A stretch of 50,345 bases of DNA, taken from contig DXWL01000014.1 in NCBI GenBank assembly GCA_019416865.1, positions 1 to 50,345 on the forward strand. Direction: 5' to 3'. Source of the stretch: Fusobacterium sp. Its GTDB lineage: Bacteria > Fusobacteriota > Fusobacteriia > Fusobacteriales > Fusobacteriaceae. Within the stretch, counting starts at the first letter, position 1. Each line of letters begins with the position of its first letter. Position numbers and translations under genes: made by a program. Under the pieces are notes generated by a model, which ran no database searches, was not told the origin of the DNA, and saw nothing but the letters and a program-made list of their open reading frames with translations. Positions 34,414 through 43,177 of this stretch are shown here, piece by piece.

Positions 34414-35160
34414 CTATTTATTTTCAAAGCTCTCTAAATCATTATATAGTTGTTTATTAATTTCAGAGTCTCTATAACCACAAATTTTAGCGATCATTTC
34501 CATTCTTTTTAAAGATAATAAAGCTTTTTCTTTTAAATCTTCATTGATTTTTCCAGTTATTTTTATCTGTGCAAAAGCTGTGGCTATTACTACTTCATCA
34601 CTTTCATTAATTATAGCTTCTCTGTTTAAACCTTTATCTTTTATTTTCAACTCCTCTGCAAATGTTTTTTCATCAATTATAGGTACAGGCTCAAAGTATT
34701 CTATTCCCCATTCTTTTTCTATTAAATATTTAGGGAAGTCTGAAAAACTAAAATTTTTATTTTTTCTTATTTTCTCCTCTATTATATGGAGAACATCATT
34801 TCCTGTATCACTTCCAAAAGGAGTTTCTTCATCTCCACAATTACAATAAAGCTGTTCATCAGTAAAATGCTTTCTAAAATTAGGGTGTGAAGTAAGAAAA
34901 TCTATATCATATTCCATATCATCAAAATAATAACGATTTTCAAAATCAAAATTATTTATCTCTTTATATCCTTTTTTTATTTTAGACTTAATAAGTTTTT
35001 CAGCTTGTTTCTCACATTCCTCTATATTATCCCACTCTTTAATTTCATATTTTCCAATACTATCTATTTTTCCATAATTTACTATAAATTTTTCTTTAAA
35101 ACTTTCTATCCACCAAAATTTATGAGATTTTTCATCAACAAATTCAAAAGCTCTTTTCAT
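34414..35160 (-). CDS. WGR-domain protein
   Basis: The 248-residue protein starts with a WGR-like domain (about 1-65): KFWWIESFKEKFIVNYGKID is the first strand pair and the helix CEKQAEKLIKSKIKKGYKEI ends it. In known proteins WGR binds nucleic acid ends or proteins. The rest is helical, with NFSFSDFPKYLIEKEWG near residue 135, and not recognised. Found in immunity-type loci with other small proteins. The ribosome site is GGGAGGAA. Confidence 0.7.
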   Translation of the reverse strand: MKRAFEFVDEKSHKFWWIESFKEKFIVNYGKIDSIGKYEIKEWDNIEECEKQAEKLIKSKIKKGYKEINNFDFENRYYFDDMEYDIDFLTSHPNFRKHFTDEQLYCNCGDEETPFGSDTGNDVLHIIEEKIRKNKNFSFSDFPKYLIEKEWGIEYFEPVPIIDEKTFAEELKIKDKGLNREAIINESDEVVIATAFAQIKITGKINEDLKEKALLSLKRMEMIAKICGYRDSEINKQLYNDLESFENK

Positions 35161-35176
35161 AACTTTCCTCCCTTGT

Positions 35177-36040
35177 TTAATAGCATTGAAGAATTAACCA
35201 AACATTATCAAAGTTTTTATTATTTAAATCTTCTTTTCTGATATTAAAATATATTTTTCCACTGTCTCCGAAATACAATCCATAATCTCCAATTTCTAAT
35301 TCACTCATTTGCATAAGTAAAATCCAATCTTTTGCATTTTCTTTTATAGATTTTTTAACTTCATCACTGCCATATTTTATAGGAGCAGAGCCGTAATAAA
35401 TATTTTTTCCAGCCACTCCCTCACATTCTTCCCAATATTCTCCTTGAATAAGTTCAGGGTGTCCTAAAAGTTTTATAGTATCAGTTTTATATCCCAATTC
35501 CTCTAAATCTTTTTCAAATTCTTTTTCTTTTCTCTCCATTTCTTCATCACTATCATCAACATCATAATAATCTAAAAAGTCAATAGGATAGTCATTCATA
35601 CTTTCAAAATCTATTTTAGATTCAGGAATTATACAATCTTTTTCCATATCTTCAGGAAAATCAGCAGGAACTAAATCTTCTATCTCTCCATCATAATAGA
35701 AAACTTTTGCACTTCCTTTGTCTTGTGGAGAAAATCCCCAAGTCATAGTAAATAATTCATAGAAAAAATATAACATTCCTTTTTCAGGCAAAAGGCTTTC
35801 TTTATCATATTTGTGGACTTCTTCACAATTAATCTGCATTAAAAATGAAAGTGGTCTGTTTTCAACTATTTTTTTATAATCTTCTCCTTTATAATAAAAC
35901 CATTGAAAATCTTTTGGTAAATCAGGTTTCCCGCCAATTTTTGAAGTTCCTTTTGGTAATTTTTCTCTGTTTTCTTCTTCAGAATAATTTATTAAAATTG
36001 CATTTCTTTTTGAAGTTTCAAGCATATTTTTATCTAACAT
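35177..36040 (-). CDS. DUF1963 (YwqG-like) protein
   Basis: The protein is 287 residues from the ATG at 36040 (AGAAAGGAG upstream). It is the second DUF1963 member of the locus: SKIGGKPDLPKDFQWF near residue 36, FLMQINCEEVHKYD, a KGMLYFFYEL strand, KLLGHPELIQGEYWEEC and ILLMQMSELEIGDYGLYFGD. It is far more diverged from the 16130-17020 copy than a recent duplicate would be. Acidic and soluble. Confidence 0.83.
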   Translation of the reverse strand: MLDKNMLETSKRNAILINYSEEENREKLPKGTSKIGGKPDLPKDFQWFYYKGEDYKKIVENRPLSFLMQINCEEVHKYDKESLLPEKGMLYFFYELFTMTWGFSPQDKGSAKVFYYDGEIEDLVPADFPEDMEKDCIIPESKIDFESMNDYPIDFLDYYDVDDSDEEMERKEKEFEKDLEELGYKTDTIKLLGHPELIQGEYWEECEGVAGKNIYYGSAPIKYGSDEVKKSIKENAKDWILLMQMSELEIGDYGLYFGDSGKIYFNIRKEDLNNKNFDNVWLILQCY

Positions 36041-36054
36041 AATAAAACTCCTTT

Positions 36055-36822
36055 CTAGTCCCACCAAAAATACCATACACTAGAATTAACTAAACTTCCT
36101 GCTAGTTGTCCAAGAGTTTCATAACTTTGGTCTACATCAGGGCAATATCCATACATCTCTACTGCTGTTCCCATAGCTGTTTTTTTATCAGTGATAATTT
36201 TTTCAACTTTATACTCCAATATATCGTGAGTTATTGTAATAGGTACAGCTCCAAATTTTTCAAACCAATATCTTGATATTGCCATATGCTCTGATGTGCT
36301 AGGACACTCATTCCAATTTCCCATAGGAAACCAAGCAAATATCTCCCAAGAATTTTGTACTGGAACTTTTACTATAAACAGTTCTTCAGGCTTATTTGTT
36401 CTATAATTTAAAAATCCTATTGGAGAATTAAGTTTTTCTTCTTCAATTTCTTCAAACTCTCCAACTATCTCTTCACTAAAAGATAATTCGTCATCTTCTG
36501 TTTCTGTTTTTCTTCTGTCTATTAAATCTCTTAAAATATTTTCTCCACCCTCTGAAAAAACAGATGAGATATATCTTTTTCTATAATCTCTTACATTTTC
36601 TATATTAAACTCTTCATCATCTGATATATTAAAAGCTAAACTTTCTAAAAGAGTTTCATCAACAGTTACAATCACAGGAAAATATCCTTTCTCTTTTCCC
36701 TCTTTGCTATATTTTTCAAATTTTTTCATAATTTCTTCATAGGCTGTTTTTTTAGGGAAATATTCATATTCACAATCAAAAAATTCTACAAAATCCTTTG
36801 CTAAATCACTCATTACTGTCAT
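36055..36822 (-). CDS. DUF4253 protein
   Basis: The 255-residue protein has the strongly conserved C-terminal half of DUF4253: SWEIFAWFPMGNWNECPS, EHMAISRYWFEKFGAVPI, MYGYCPDVDQ and the closing SSVWYFWWD. The N-terminal half is more variable. The domain's function is unknown but it is common in immunity-type clusters. The ATG at 36822 follows AAAAGGAGTG; the gene ends 14 bases before the next one. Confidence 0.85.
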   Translation of the reverse strand: MTVMSDLAKDFVEFFDCEYEYFPKKTAYEEIMKKFEKYSKEGKEKGYFPVIVTVDETLLESLAFNISDDEEFNIENVRDYRKRYISSVFSEGGENILRDLIDRRKTETEDDELSFSEEIVGEFEEIEEEKLNSPIGFLNYRTNKPEELFIVKVPVQNSWEIFAWFPMGNWNECPSTSEHMAISRYWFEKFGAVPITITHDILEYKVEKIITDKKTAMGTAVEMYGYCPDVDQSYETLGQLAGSLVNSSVWYFWWD

Positions 36823-36839
36823 ACTATCACTCCTTTTTA

Positions 36840-37394
36840 TTATGAATTATATTCTTCAGCTATATCATTTGAATAAAAATTTTCCTCTACATTTCCTAAA
36901 AACTCAAGTTCTCCCCACTCATTAGAGATTTTTTTCACAGCTCCTCCATATTTACAAGAAGGTATTCCAAAGAAACAATTATATTTTTTATCAAATTTTT
37001 CTTTTCCTAAAAATTTCTTCACAGGCTCTATTAAATCTTGCCATTCTTTAAATAAAACTTCTAGTTTATCAGTAGGCTCTTCACTATTTCCACATATTTG
37101 GAAATCTTCATCAAATGTTACTCCAAAATCATATTCAAATCTATTAAAGTATTCTTCAAACATCTCTTCAAATTTTTCTTTCCACTCTCTTTCTACAGAA
37201 AAGATTTTTTCTAACTCTTTATTAAAATCTTTTTCTAAAAAATTATATTCAGGATTGTACTCTTCTTCTTCCTCATCTTCTTCAAAGATACAGTAAAATG
37301 ATTGAATATATTTATAAAAATCTTCTACATTTTTAAAATTTCCTACCCAAAAACCTAGATAACCAGCTTTTCTTTCACATAATTTATCTAACAT
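36840..37394 (-). CDS. Imm22-like immunity protein
   Basis: The 184-residue, very acidic protein has a beginning typical of Immunity protein 22: GYLGFWVGNFKNVEDFYKYI (residues 11-30), then a glutamate-rich stretch. The C-terminal YNCFFGIPSCKYGGAVKKIS and WGELEFLGNVEENF fit the same family. Assignment is by motif pattern. The ribosome site is GAGGAGGAAT. It ends 17 bases from its downstream neighbour. Confidence 0.6.
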   Translation of the reverse strand: MLDKLCERKAGYLGFWVGNFKNVEDFYKYIQSFYCIFEEDEEEEEYNPEYNFLEKDFNKELEKIFSVEREWKEKFEEMFEEYFNRFEYDFGVTFDEDFQICGNSEEPTDKLEVLFKEWQDLIEPVKKFLGKEKFDKKYNCFFGIPSCKYGGAVKKISNEWGELEFLGNVEENFYSNDIAEEYNS

Positions 37395-37396
37395 AA

Positions 37397-38131
37397 CTAT
37401 TCCTCCTCTTCGTCAGAATATTCTCTCTCAATATCTATAAAAAGAATATAAAATCCACAAAGTTCTCCTTTTTCATCATATCCAAAATAACTTGGATAAT
37501 ATCCATCTCCCCAACCTGAAGCAAAAATAGGAATATTTAAGTCAGTATCAGGAATTATAAAATTAGCCCAATCTCCGCAATCTCTTTGATATTTAGGATA
37601 TTTCTTAGCATTTTCTACCAATAAATCATCAAATATATCATCAAATGGATTATCGGCTTCTTCCTCTTCTTCAAGCTTTTTCCAATATTTTGAATATTCA
37701 TCTTGAGATTTTTTATCTGCCACACAGCCCATTCCTGCATCTACACCGAAACCATAAAATTCATCTTCTTCTGCTTCGTCCATTTCTTTTTCATTTCCTG
37801 TTACAGCTAATTCATAAATAACTGGTTTATTTTTATTAAATTCAACTTTTACACAAGCATATCTGTTTCCATAATCTTCACTTAGTACTACAGCTATTTT
37901 TACAGGAAATTTTCCAATAGGAGTTTTTTGAAGAAATGTTTTTGCTTCTCCAAGTTCTACTAATGGGTCACAAGCTAAAATTTCCCCAGTAGGTAAGTTA
38001 ACTTCTCCAATATCTAAAGTATCAACTTCCATTTCTCCTATTTTCTTTTCAGTAAAATAACTTTCTAAATCTACCCTACATCTAAATTTTTCTTTATTTC
38101 TTTCATACATTTCCTGCCAATTTTTATTCAT
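37397..38131 (-). CDS. DUF4241 protein
   Basis: The 244-residue protein has the DUF4241 blocks in order: VNLPTGEILACDPLVELGE, IGKFPVKIAVVLSEDYGN, FYGFGVDAGMGCVADKKSQD and IFASGWGDGYYPSYFGYDEK. Members are predicted immunity proteins. The glycine-rich GWGDGYYPSY turn is the family hallmark. The target is unknown. AGGAGGAAAAAAG precedes the ATG. Confidence 0.85.
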   Translation of the reverse strand: MNKNWQEMYERNKEKFRCRVDLESYFTEKKIGEMEVDTLDIGEVNLPTGEILACDPLVELGEAKTFLQKTPIGKFPVKIAVVLSEDYGNRYACVKVEFNKNKPVIYELAVTGNEKEMDEAEEDEFYGFGVDAGMGCVADKKSQDEYSKYWKKLEEEEEADNPFDDIFDDLLVENAKKYPKYQRDCGDWANFIIPDTDLNIPIFASGWGDGYYPSYFGYDEKGELCGFYILFIDIEREYSDEEEE

Positions 38132-38176
38132 ACTTTTTTCCTCCTTTAAAGAAATTTACTCAACAAAGTAAAAGAA

Positions 38177-40837
38177 TTAAGACAGATAATTTGTATTTGA
38201 AATCATCTGTTTTACTGTATCAAATTCTTTTTTCAATTCAGGGGAGTTAATAACCTCTCCACCAATATATGAATCTGCTTCTTTTAAATATTTTTGAGCT
38301 TTTTCTTTTTCATCAATAAGAGCATAACACCAAGCAAGTTCTAGTTCTGTCCAACCTCTATATTCTCCTTTTTCCAAAATAATATTTAAAATTTCAGTTG
38401 CTTTTTCAATTTCTCCCAATTTTCTATAACAAGTTCCAAGATGATAAGAGATCCAATCACTGTCAGGATTTATAAATTTAGCTTTTTCAAAATATTTTAC
38501 AGCTTCTTTATTTTTTCCTAATTTTGATAAAGAAAATCCAATTTGTCCATTAATCCACTCATCATCTCTTCCAAGTTCCACAGCTTTTTCAAAGTATTTT
38601 AAAGCTTCATCATATTTTTCAGGTTCACCACTTAGATTCCACCCAATTTCAGAATATAGCCAGATATCATTTCTTCCTAGTTTTTCAGCTTCATAAAGAT
38701 ATTTTAAAGCTTCTTCAGAATTATTTATTCTTCCATAAAGGTAAGCTATTTGTGAATTGACAGAATCTGTATTACCTGTTTCTGTTACAGCAAAAGATTT
38801 AAGTTTTGTAATAGCTTCCTCTGTTTTTCCAAGATTTTCAAGGCATTCAGCTATCTCGGAAACTATCCATTCATCACTTCTTCCTTCTTCTTCAGCTTTT
38901 TTGTAATATTTTAGAGCTTCATCATATTTTTTTAGTTTTTTCAAACAGAAAGCCATTTCAGAGTTTATCCATTCATCATCTTTTCCTAGCTCTAGAGCTT
39001 TTTCAAAATACAATAATGCTTCATCATATTTTTCCAATCTATTTAGACAGAAACCTATTTCAGTATTAAGCCATTCATCAGATCTTCCAAGTTCTTTAGC
39101 CTTATCTAAATAAGGGAAACCTTCTTCATATTTTCCTATGTGATCAAGCCAATATCCAAGTTCGCTATTTATAGGAATATCATCTTTTCCCAATTCTATT
39201 GCTTTTTTATAATATTCAATTCCCTCATTAACTTTGTCTAATCTTACAAGAGAGTATCCAATTTCAAAAGAAAGCCATTCATCTTCTCTTCCTAATTCTT
39301 TGGCTTTTTCTAAATAAGGAAGAGCTTTTTCATATTGATTAAGGTGATTATATGCCCAACCTATTTCAGAATTAATCCAAATATCATCTCTTCCAAGTTT
39401 TTTAGCTTTTTCTAAATATTCAAGCCCTTTTGCACAATCATTTTTTATATTATCATATAACCAAGCTGTTCCTGACAGAAGGAAAATATCTTCCGGCTCT
39501 GCCTCCAAACCTTTTTGATAACTTTCCAGAGCTTCATCATAATTTTTTAAATTTTCAAAAACTCCTCCTAATCTTGCATATATCCATGAATCGTTTCTTC
39601 CTTGTTCAATAGCTTTTTTAAATTTTTCAACAGCTTCATCATATTTTTCTAATCCTCCTAAACAGAAACCTAATTCAGAATTAATCCAAATATCGTCCCG
39701 TCCTAAAGAAACAGCAGTTTGCAGATGTTCATAAGCTTCTTTGTATTTTCCAATAAAATCATATGCCCAAGCAAGTTCTGATTCAGTAGCTATAATATCA
39801 TTAGTATCCTTTGCTAAATCTCTGGCTTTTTGGAAATATTCCAAAGCTTCATCATTTTTCTCTTCGTCCATTTTCCTATTTCCTAAATCAGAATAAACCC
39901 ATCTTAAAAGAGTATCTCCATCAGGTTCGTTAGGATTTAACTCAAGACATTTTTCAAAATATTTTTTAGCCTCTTCTAAATATTCTGGATTTTCTTTAGC
40001 TTTTTCAGAATAGTAATAAGAATATCCCACACGGAAATTCCAAAGAGAATCATTTTCTCCTTCATCTTTCATTTTAAATAAAACTTCCAACCCTTTTTCA
40101 CATTGATTATTGTTATTATATGCTCTGGCAAGTTTTCCAAGAATGTTATAATCTAATTCTTCTTCAGGTAAAGAGGTAATTATATCAATAATTTCTTGAT
40201 TTTTGTCTTGCTTGTGAAGAATATCTAACTCTTTTTCTAAATCACTTTTGTTAGCAAAAGATTGATATAGTTCTTCATCATCAATATCTATTAATCTTTC
40301 TTTTGAATTTTTGTCTGTTTCTTCATCTATATAATGAGAATTTGCATAGGCATATCCTCTGTCATTTTCTATATCATCTTTTAAAGTTAAAAATTCATAA
40401 TCATTTGGTACAAGTTCAAGTCCTTTATCTATTGCATTAAAAGCTTCATCTAAAAGATTATATTTGTAACAAAGTCTGCCAAGCTGCAGCCAACCCCAAG
40501 GATATGAAGGATCTACTTTTGTTCCAAGTCTGCTGTACTCTAAAGCTTCATCAAATCTTCTAAGATATACCAAAGCACAAGAATATCTATAACACCAAAT
40601 TCCATTTTTTACTCCTTCATCTTTTACTTTAGCAAGAGTTTTTTCTGATAATTCATAATATTCATAGGAATCCATATTGTTGTAAACATAGGCTCTCCAA
40701 AGTGCTACTTGTAAATCATTTGCCATCTCTTCATCAGTATAATTATTTTCTTTTTGTATCTCTTCTAAACCTCTTAAAATATCATCTAAGTACGCTTCTT
40801 CAAATAATTTATTCCATTTTTCTGTAATTATAGCCAT
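38177..40837 (-). CDS. Long tetratricopeptide-repeat protein
   Basis: The 886-residue protein consists almost wholly of TPR units, roughly 20 of them. The consensus runs like LGRDDEWINSEIGFCLNRLEKYDEALLYFEKA. The repeats from about residue 370 onward are close in spacing (34-37 residues) and share WINSE or WLxxEIG starts. No enzyme domain or signal peptide is seen. It should be a protein-binding scaffold. It is the first gene after the attenuator-like leader, so it may be a shared chaperone or sensor of the locus. TAGGAGGAC precedes the ATG. Confidence 0.88.
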   Translation of the reverse strand: MAIITEKWNKLFEEAYLDDILRGLEEIQKENNYTDEEMANDLQVALWRAYVYNNMDSYEYYELSEKTLAKVKDEGVKNGIWCYRYSCALVYLRRFDEALEYSRLGTKVDPSYPWGWLQLGRLCYKYNLLDEAFNAIDKGLELVPNDYEFLTLKDDIENDRGYAYANSHYIDEETDKNSKERLIDIDDEELYQSFANKSDLEKELDILHKQDKNQEIIDIITSLPEEELDYNILGKLARAYNNNNQCEKGLEVLFKMKDEGENDSLWNFRVGYSYYYSEKAKENPEYLEEAKKYFEKCLELNPNEPDGDTLLRWVYSDLGNRKMDEEKNDEALEYFQKARDLAKDTNDIIATESELAWAYDFIGKYKEAYEHLQTAVSLGRDDIWINSELGFCLGGLEKYDEAVEKFKKAIEQGRNDSWIYARLGGVFENLKNYDEALESYQKGLEAEPEDIFLLSGTAWLYDNIKNDCAKGLEYLEKAKKLGRDDIWINSEIGWAYNHLNQYEKALPYLEKAKELGREDEWLSFEIGYSLVRLDKVNEGIEYYKKAIELGKDDIPINSELGYWLDHIGKYEEGFPYLDKAKELGRSDEWLNTEIGFCLNRLEKYDEALLYFEKALELGKDDEWINSEMAFCLKKLKKYDEALKYYKKAEEEGRSDEWIVSEIAECLENLGKTEEAITKLKSFAVTETGNTDSVNSQIAYLYGRINNSEEALKYLYEAEKLGRNDIWLYSEIGWNLSGEPEKYDEALKYFEKAVELGRDDEWINGQIGFSLSKLGKNKEAVKYFEKAKFINPDSDWISYHLGTCYRKLGEIEKATEILNIILEKGEYRGWTELELAWCYALIDEKEKAQKYLKEADSYIGGEVINSPELKKEFDTVKQMISNTNYLS

Positions 40838-40950
40838 AATGTCCTCCTATATTTTTAATTTATAAATTTTTTATTTTGTTAAAGTTCTTTTTAAATAAAT
40901 CATATCTACCAATTGAATTCCCTCTTCATATATTGGATTTTATAACTTTT
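40838..40950 (-). other. Spacer between the leader terminator and the TPR gene
   Basis: The 113 bases are AT-rich. No sigma-70 promoter with both boxes and proper spacing was found. Transcription of the TPR gene may therefore depend on read-through of the upstream terminator, though a weak promoter cannot be excluded by eye. Confidence 0.4.
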
Positions 40951-41016
40951 AATAAAAAAAATGCTCATGACAAAATTGTTCCTTGAGTTTTCAAAAAACA
41001 ATTAATGTCATAAGCA
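40951..41016 (-). terminator. Intrinsic terminator in the leader of the TPR-led unit
   Basis: On the minus strand, TGCTTATGACAT... (41016-40998) pairs with AACAATT..GTCATGAGCA (40980-40962). There are 11 pairs, including a G-U, and a further 7 pairs after a small internal loop. TTTTTTTT follows. The upstream arm overlaps a six-codon ORF. Confidence 0.8.
40991..41011 (-). CDS. Six-codon leader ORF inside the terminator arm
   Basis: The sequence AAGGTGAGGTGGTGCTT is a strong ribosome site. It is followed by ATG and five codons, MTLIVF, then TGA at 40991. The coding bases cover most of the 5' arm of the terminator. A ribosome translating it would sit on that arm and hinder the hairpin. Whether it is translated is not shown. 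Confidence 0.4.
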   Translation of the reverse strand: MTLIVF

Positions 41017-41138
41017 CCACCTCACCTTAAGTTATTTATTTAATTTTACAGATTTTTTCTTTTTATCGCTTCCTTTATATTTATTTTAAAATAGCTGAAT
41101 ATATCTTTAATGTTTCTTTCGATGCTATCTTTGGTTTA

Positions 41139-41167
41139 ATTATATCCTATTTAAATTCTCTTTACAA
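41139..41167 (-). promoter_or_regulatory. Promoter of the leader RNA
   Basis: On the minus strand TTGTAA (41162-41167) and a perfect TATAAT (41139-41144) are 17 bases apart. Transcription would start near 41132 and give a terminated RNA of about 180 nt. Otherwise the stretch from 41017 to 41138 holds only AT-rich sequence with one 29-codon open frame lacking a start. Confidence 0.65.
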
Positions 41168-41207
41168 GATAAATATTTATGCTTTAATCAGTGCAGTTGT
41201 ATCTTTT

Positions 41208-42365
41208 TTATCTTAATTTATATTCTTTTGAAAAACCATAAGCAACAGAGATAACAGCTCCCTCTTCCTTTGTTAAATCGATTTTATCTTTTTCAAGAGT
41301 TTTGCAGATAACATTATATGCAGAACTTATTCCTATAAATTTATGATATAATTCTTTTAAAATATGTCCATGGTCAATCATATGATTTACAGCTTTTTTT
41401 ATCATATAATATGAGGCAATTTGGCTTTTATTTATTTCTTTTTCATTTTCTCCAATATATAAAACTATTTTTTCAGGATAGTATATATTTGGAAAAGCTC
41501 TTTCTGCACATATTTCAGGAATAAATCCCATAAGCTCTTCTGTTAAATCATAATCTCCTATTTTTTCACTAAGTTCTACAAACATCTTATCCAAATCCTC
41601 TTCAGTTACAACTTTTTCAAAAAGATTAGCTGCCTCAAGAACGAATTTTTCAATTTGCTCTTCGTTATATTGGTAAGGAATATAGGTTTCATCTTCTTGA
41701 ACAGCAAAGAAAAATTGTTTTTTCGAACCAAAAGTATTAGTATTCCATTTTGCAGCATATTGAGAAATAATATCTCCCAGTTCTTTAATAGGTTCATCAT
41801 TTATACGACATTCTCCAGTAATATCTTTTCCATTTTTTGCAGCAAAGATTTTTATATATGATATTTTTTGATTTCCTAGATATTTTGGTATTTCATTTTC
41901 GATATATCTCCATATTTCATCTGGATCTGATGTTTCAGGTATATCTCCCATTCCAACAATATTACTGCTGTACATCTTCCAATTATGTATTCCATTATAT
42001 TCTGTTTTAATTTCTTTAAAGTATTCTCTGTTCATCATAAAATTTATTCCTGACATAAGTCCAAACCAAAAACTTTTATCAGCCATTTCTAGAGCCTGTT
42101 TTCTATCTGCTCCCATACTGGCACAACATTCAAAAATTTCTCTGTCCCAATTATCACAATAAATATGATAATTTATAACAGCCATATTGTTATCTGCTTT
42201 TCTTACATCAGGTCTGATTGAAAGAGAATATTCAGGAATAAAAAGAATATTATCCCTTATTTCGCTTTTTTTATCTAGAAAAATTTCTTCCATATTTTTT
42301 ATAAGATAATAGTTTAAATCTCCAGTTTCAAGCTTATAAAAATCTTTTTCATCTATAATTGCCAT
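41208..42365 (-). CDS. DUF6348-like protein
   Basis: The 385-residue protein resembles DUF6348 in its first 220 residues: INYHIYCDNWDREIFECCAS, ALEMADKSFWFGLMSGINFM, IKIFAAKNGKDITGECRIND and KKQFFFAVQEDE. The remainder is helical and not recognised. It is the gene furthest upstream in the minus-strand locus and is separated from the TPR gene by the leader. AAGGAGATAAA precedes the ATG. An in-frame stop at 41208 is followed by an out-of-frame KKDTTALIKA-stop, which may be chance. Confidence 0.55.
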   Translation of the reverse strand: MAIIDEKDFYKLETGDLNYYLIKNMEEIFLDKKSEIRDNILFIPEYSLSIRPDVRKADNNMAVINYHIYCDNWDREIFECCASMGADRKQALEMADKSFWFGLMSGINFMMNREYFKEIKTEYNGIHNWKMYSSNIVGMGDIPETSDPDEIWRYIENEIPKYLGNQKISYIKIFAAKNGKDITGECRINDEPIKELGDIISQYAAKWNTNTFGSKKQFFFAVQEDETYIPYQYNEEQIEKFVLEAANLFEKVVTEEDLDKMFVELSEKIGDYDLTEELMGFIPEICAERAFPNIYYPEKIVLYIGENEKEINKSQIASYYMIKKAVNHMIDHGHILKELYHKFIGISSAYNVICKTLEKDKIDLTKEEGAVISVAYGFSKEYKLR

Positions 42366-42487
42366 TTTTTATCTCCTTATTATAAAATCGTGTTTTATAT
42401 ATTATTCACCACAAATAAAAAAAATCCTTTATTTTTCATTAATATTTTTTTAATTCAAAATTTCTGTTTTTTCAATTCAAATATTAC

Positions 42488-42516
42488 TTGATAAAATACT
42501 TTTCTTATATTAAAAT
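42488..42516 (+). promoter_or_regulatory. Promoter of queH
   Basis: TTGATA (42488-42493) and TAAAAT (42511-42516) with a 17-base spacer lie 25 bases upstream of the queH start. Confidence 0.55.
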
Positions 42517-42540
42517 AAAAAGATAGAGGTGTTAAAAAAT

Positions 42541-43173
42541 ATGATAAAAATAAATTATGATTTAAAAATGCAAAATATTTTAGATGAATTAAAAAAAGAA
42601 AATAAAAAACCAAAACTTTTGCTTCACTCATGTTGTGCTCCATGTTGTTCAACAGTGATAGAGCTTTTAAAAGAGTATTTTGATATAACAATATTCTATT
42701 ATAATCCTAATATTACAGAAAATGAAGAGTATCATAAAAGATTTGAAGAGATGGTAGATTATATAGGAAAAAGAGAATATAGTATTCCTGTAGAAGAGGG
42801 AAGATATAATCCAAAAGAAGATTTCTTTGAAAAAATAAAAGGACTGGAAGATAAAAAAGAGGGAGGAGAGAGATGCTATAAATGTTATCATCTCCGTATG
42901 AGAGAAACTGCTGAAAAAGCAAAGGCAGAAGGATATGACTATTTCACAACTGCTCTTTCTATAAGTCCTATGAAAAATTCAGCATGGATAAATGAAATTG
43001 GAGAAAATCTTGAAAAAGAGTATGGAATAAAATATTTATATGGAGATTTCAAGAAAAAAGGAAGATATGTAGAAAGTATAAAAATTTCAAAAGATTATGA
43101 TTTATACAGACAAGATTATTGTGGATGTATATTTTCCAAATTAGAAAGAGAAAACCATTTAAAAAATAGTTAA
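42541..43173 (+). CDS. queH: Epoxyqueuosine reductase QueH
   Basis: The 210-residue protein has the QueH (former DUF208) cysteine motifs: SCCAPCCSTV near residue 30, ERCYKCYHLRM in the middle and DYCGCIFSK at the end. These hold a 4Fe-4S cluster and a metal. The enzyme performs the last step of queuosine synthesis in tRNA anticodons, replacing QueG. The ATG at 42541 has AGAGGTG nine bases upstream; the earlier GTG is part of that site. Monocistronic; a repeat element follows. Confidence 0.92.
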   Translation: MIKINYDLKMQNILDELKKENKKPKLLLHSCCAPCCSTVIELLKEYFDITIFYYNPNITENEEYHKRFEEMVDYIGKREYSIPVEEGRYNPKEDFFEKIKGLEDKKEGGERCYKCYHLRMRETAEKAKAEGYDYFTTALSISPMKNSAWINEIGENLEKEYGIKYLYGDFKKKGRYVESIKISKDYDLYRQDYCGCIFSKLERENHLKNS

Positions 43174-43177
43174 AAAA

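Noticed and set aside
38177..40837. Regular DNA repeats suggestive of a CRISPR array
   Set aside because: They are in-frame TPR codon repeats of a single ORF without spacer structure.
41034..41134. A 29-codon start-less open frame in the leader region
   Set aside because: It has no start codon, is bounded by stops and lies right after the -10 box; most likely chance in AT-rich DNA.
15067..42365. A prophage, integrative element or secreted-toxin operon
   Set aside because: No integrase, transposase, phage structural gene, attachment repeat, RHS, LXG, CdiB or T6SS gene was found in the region.
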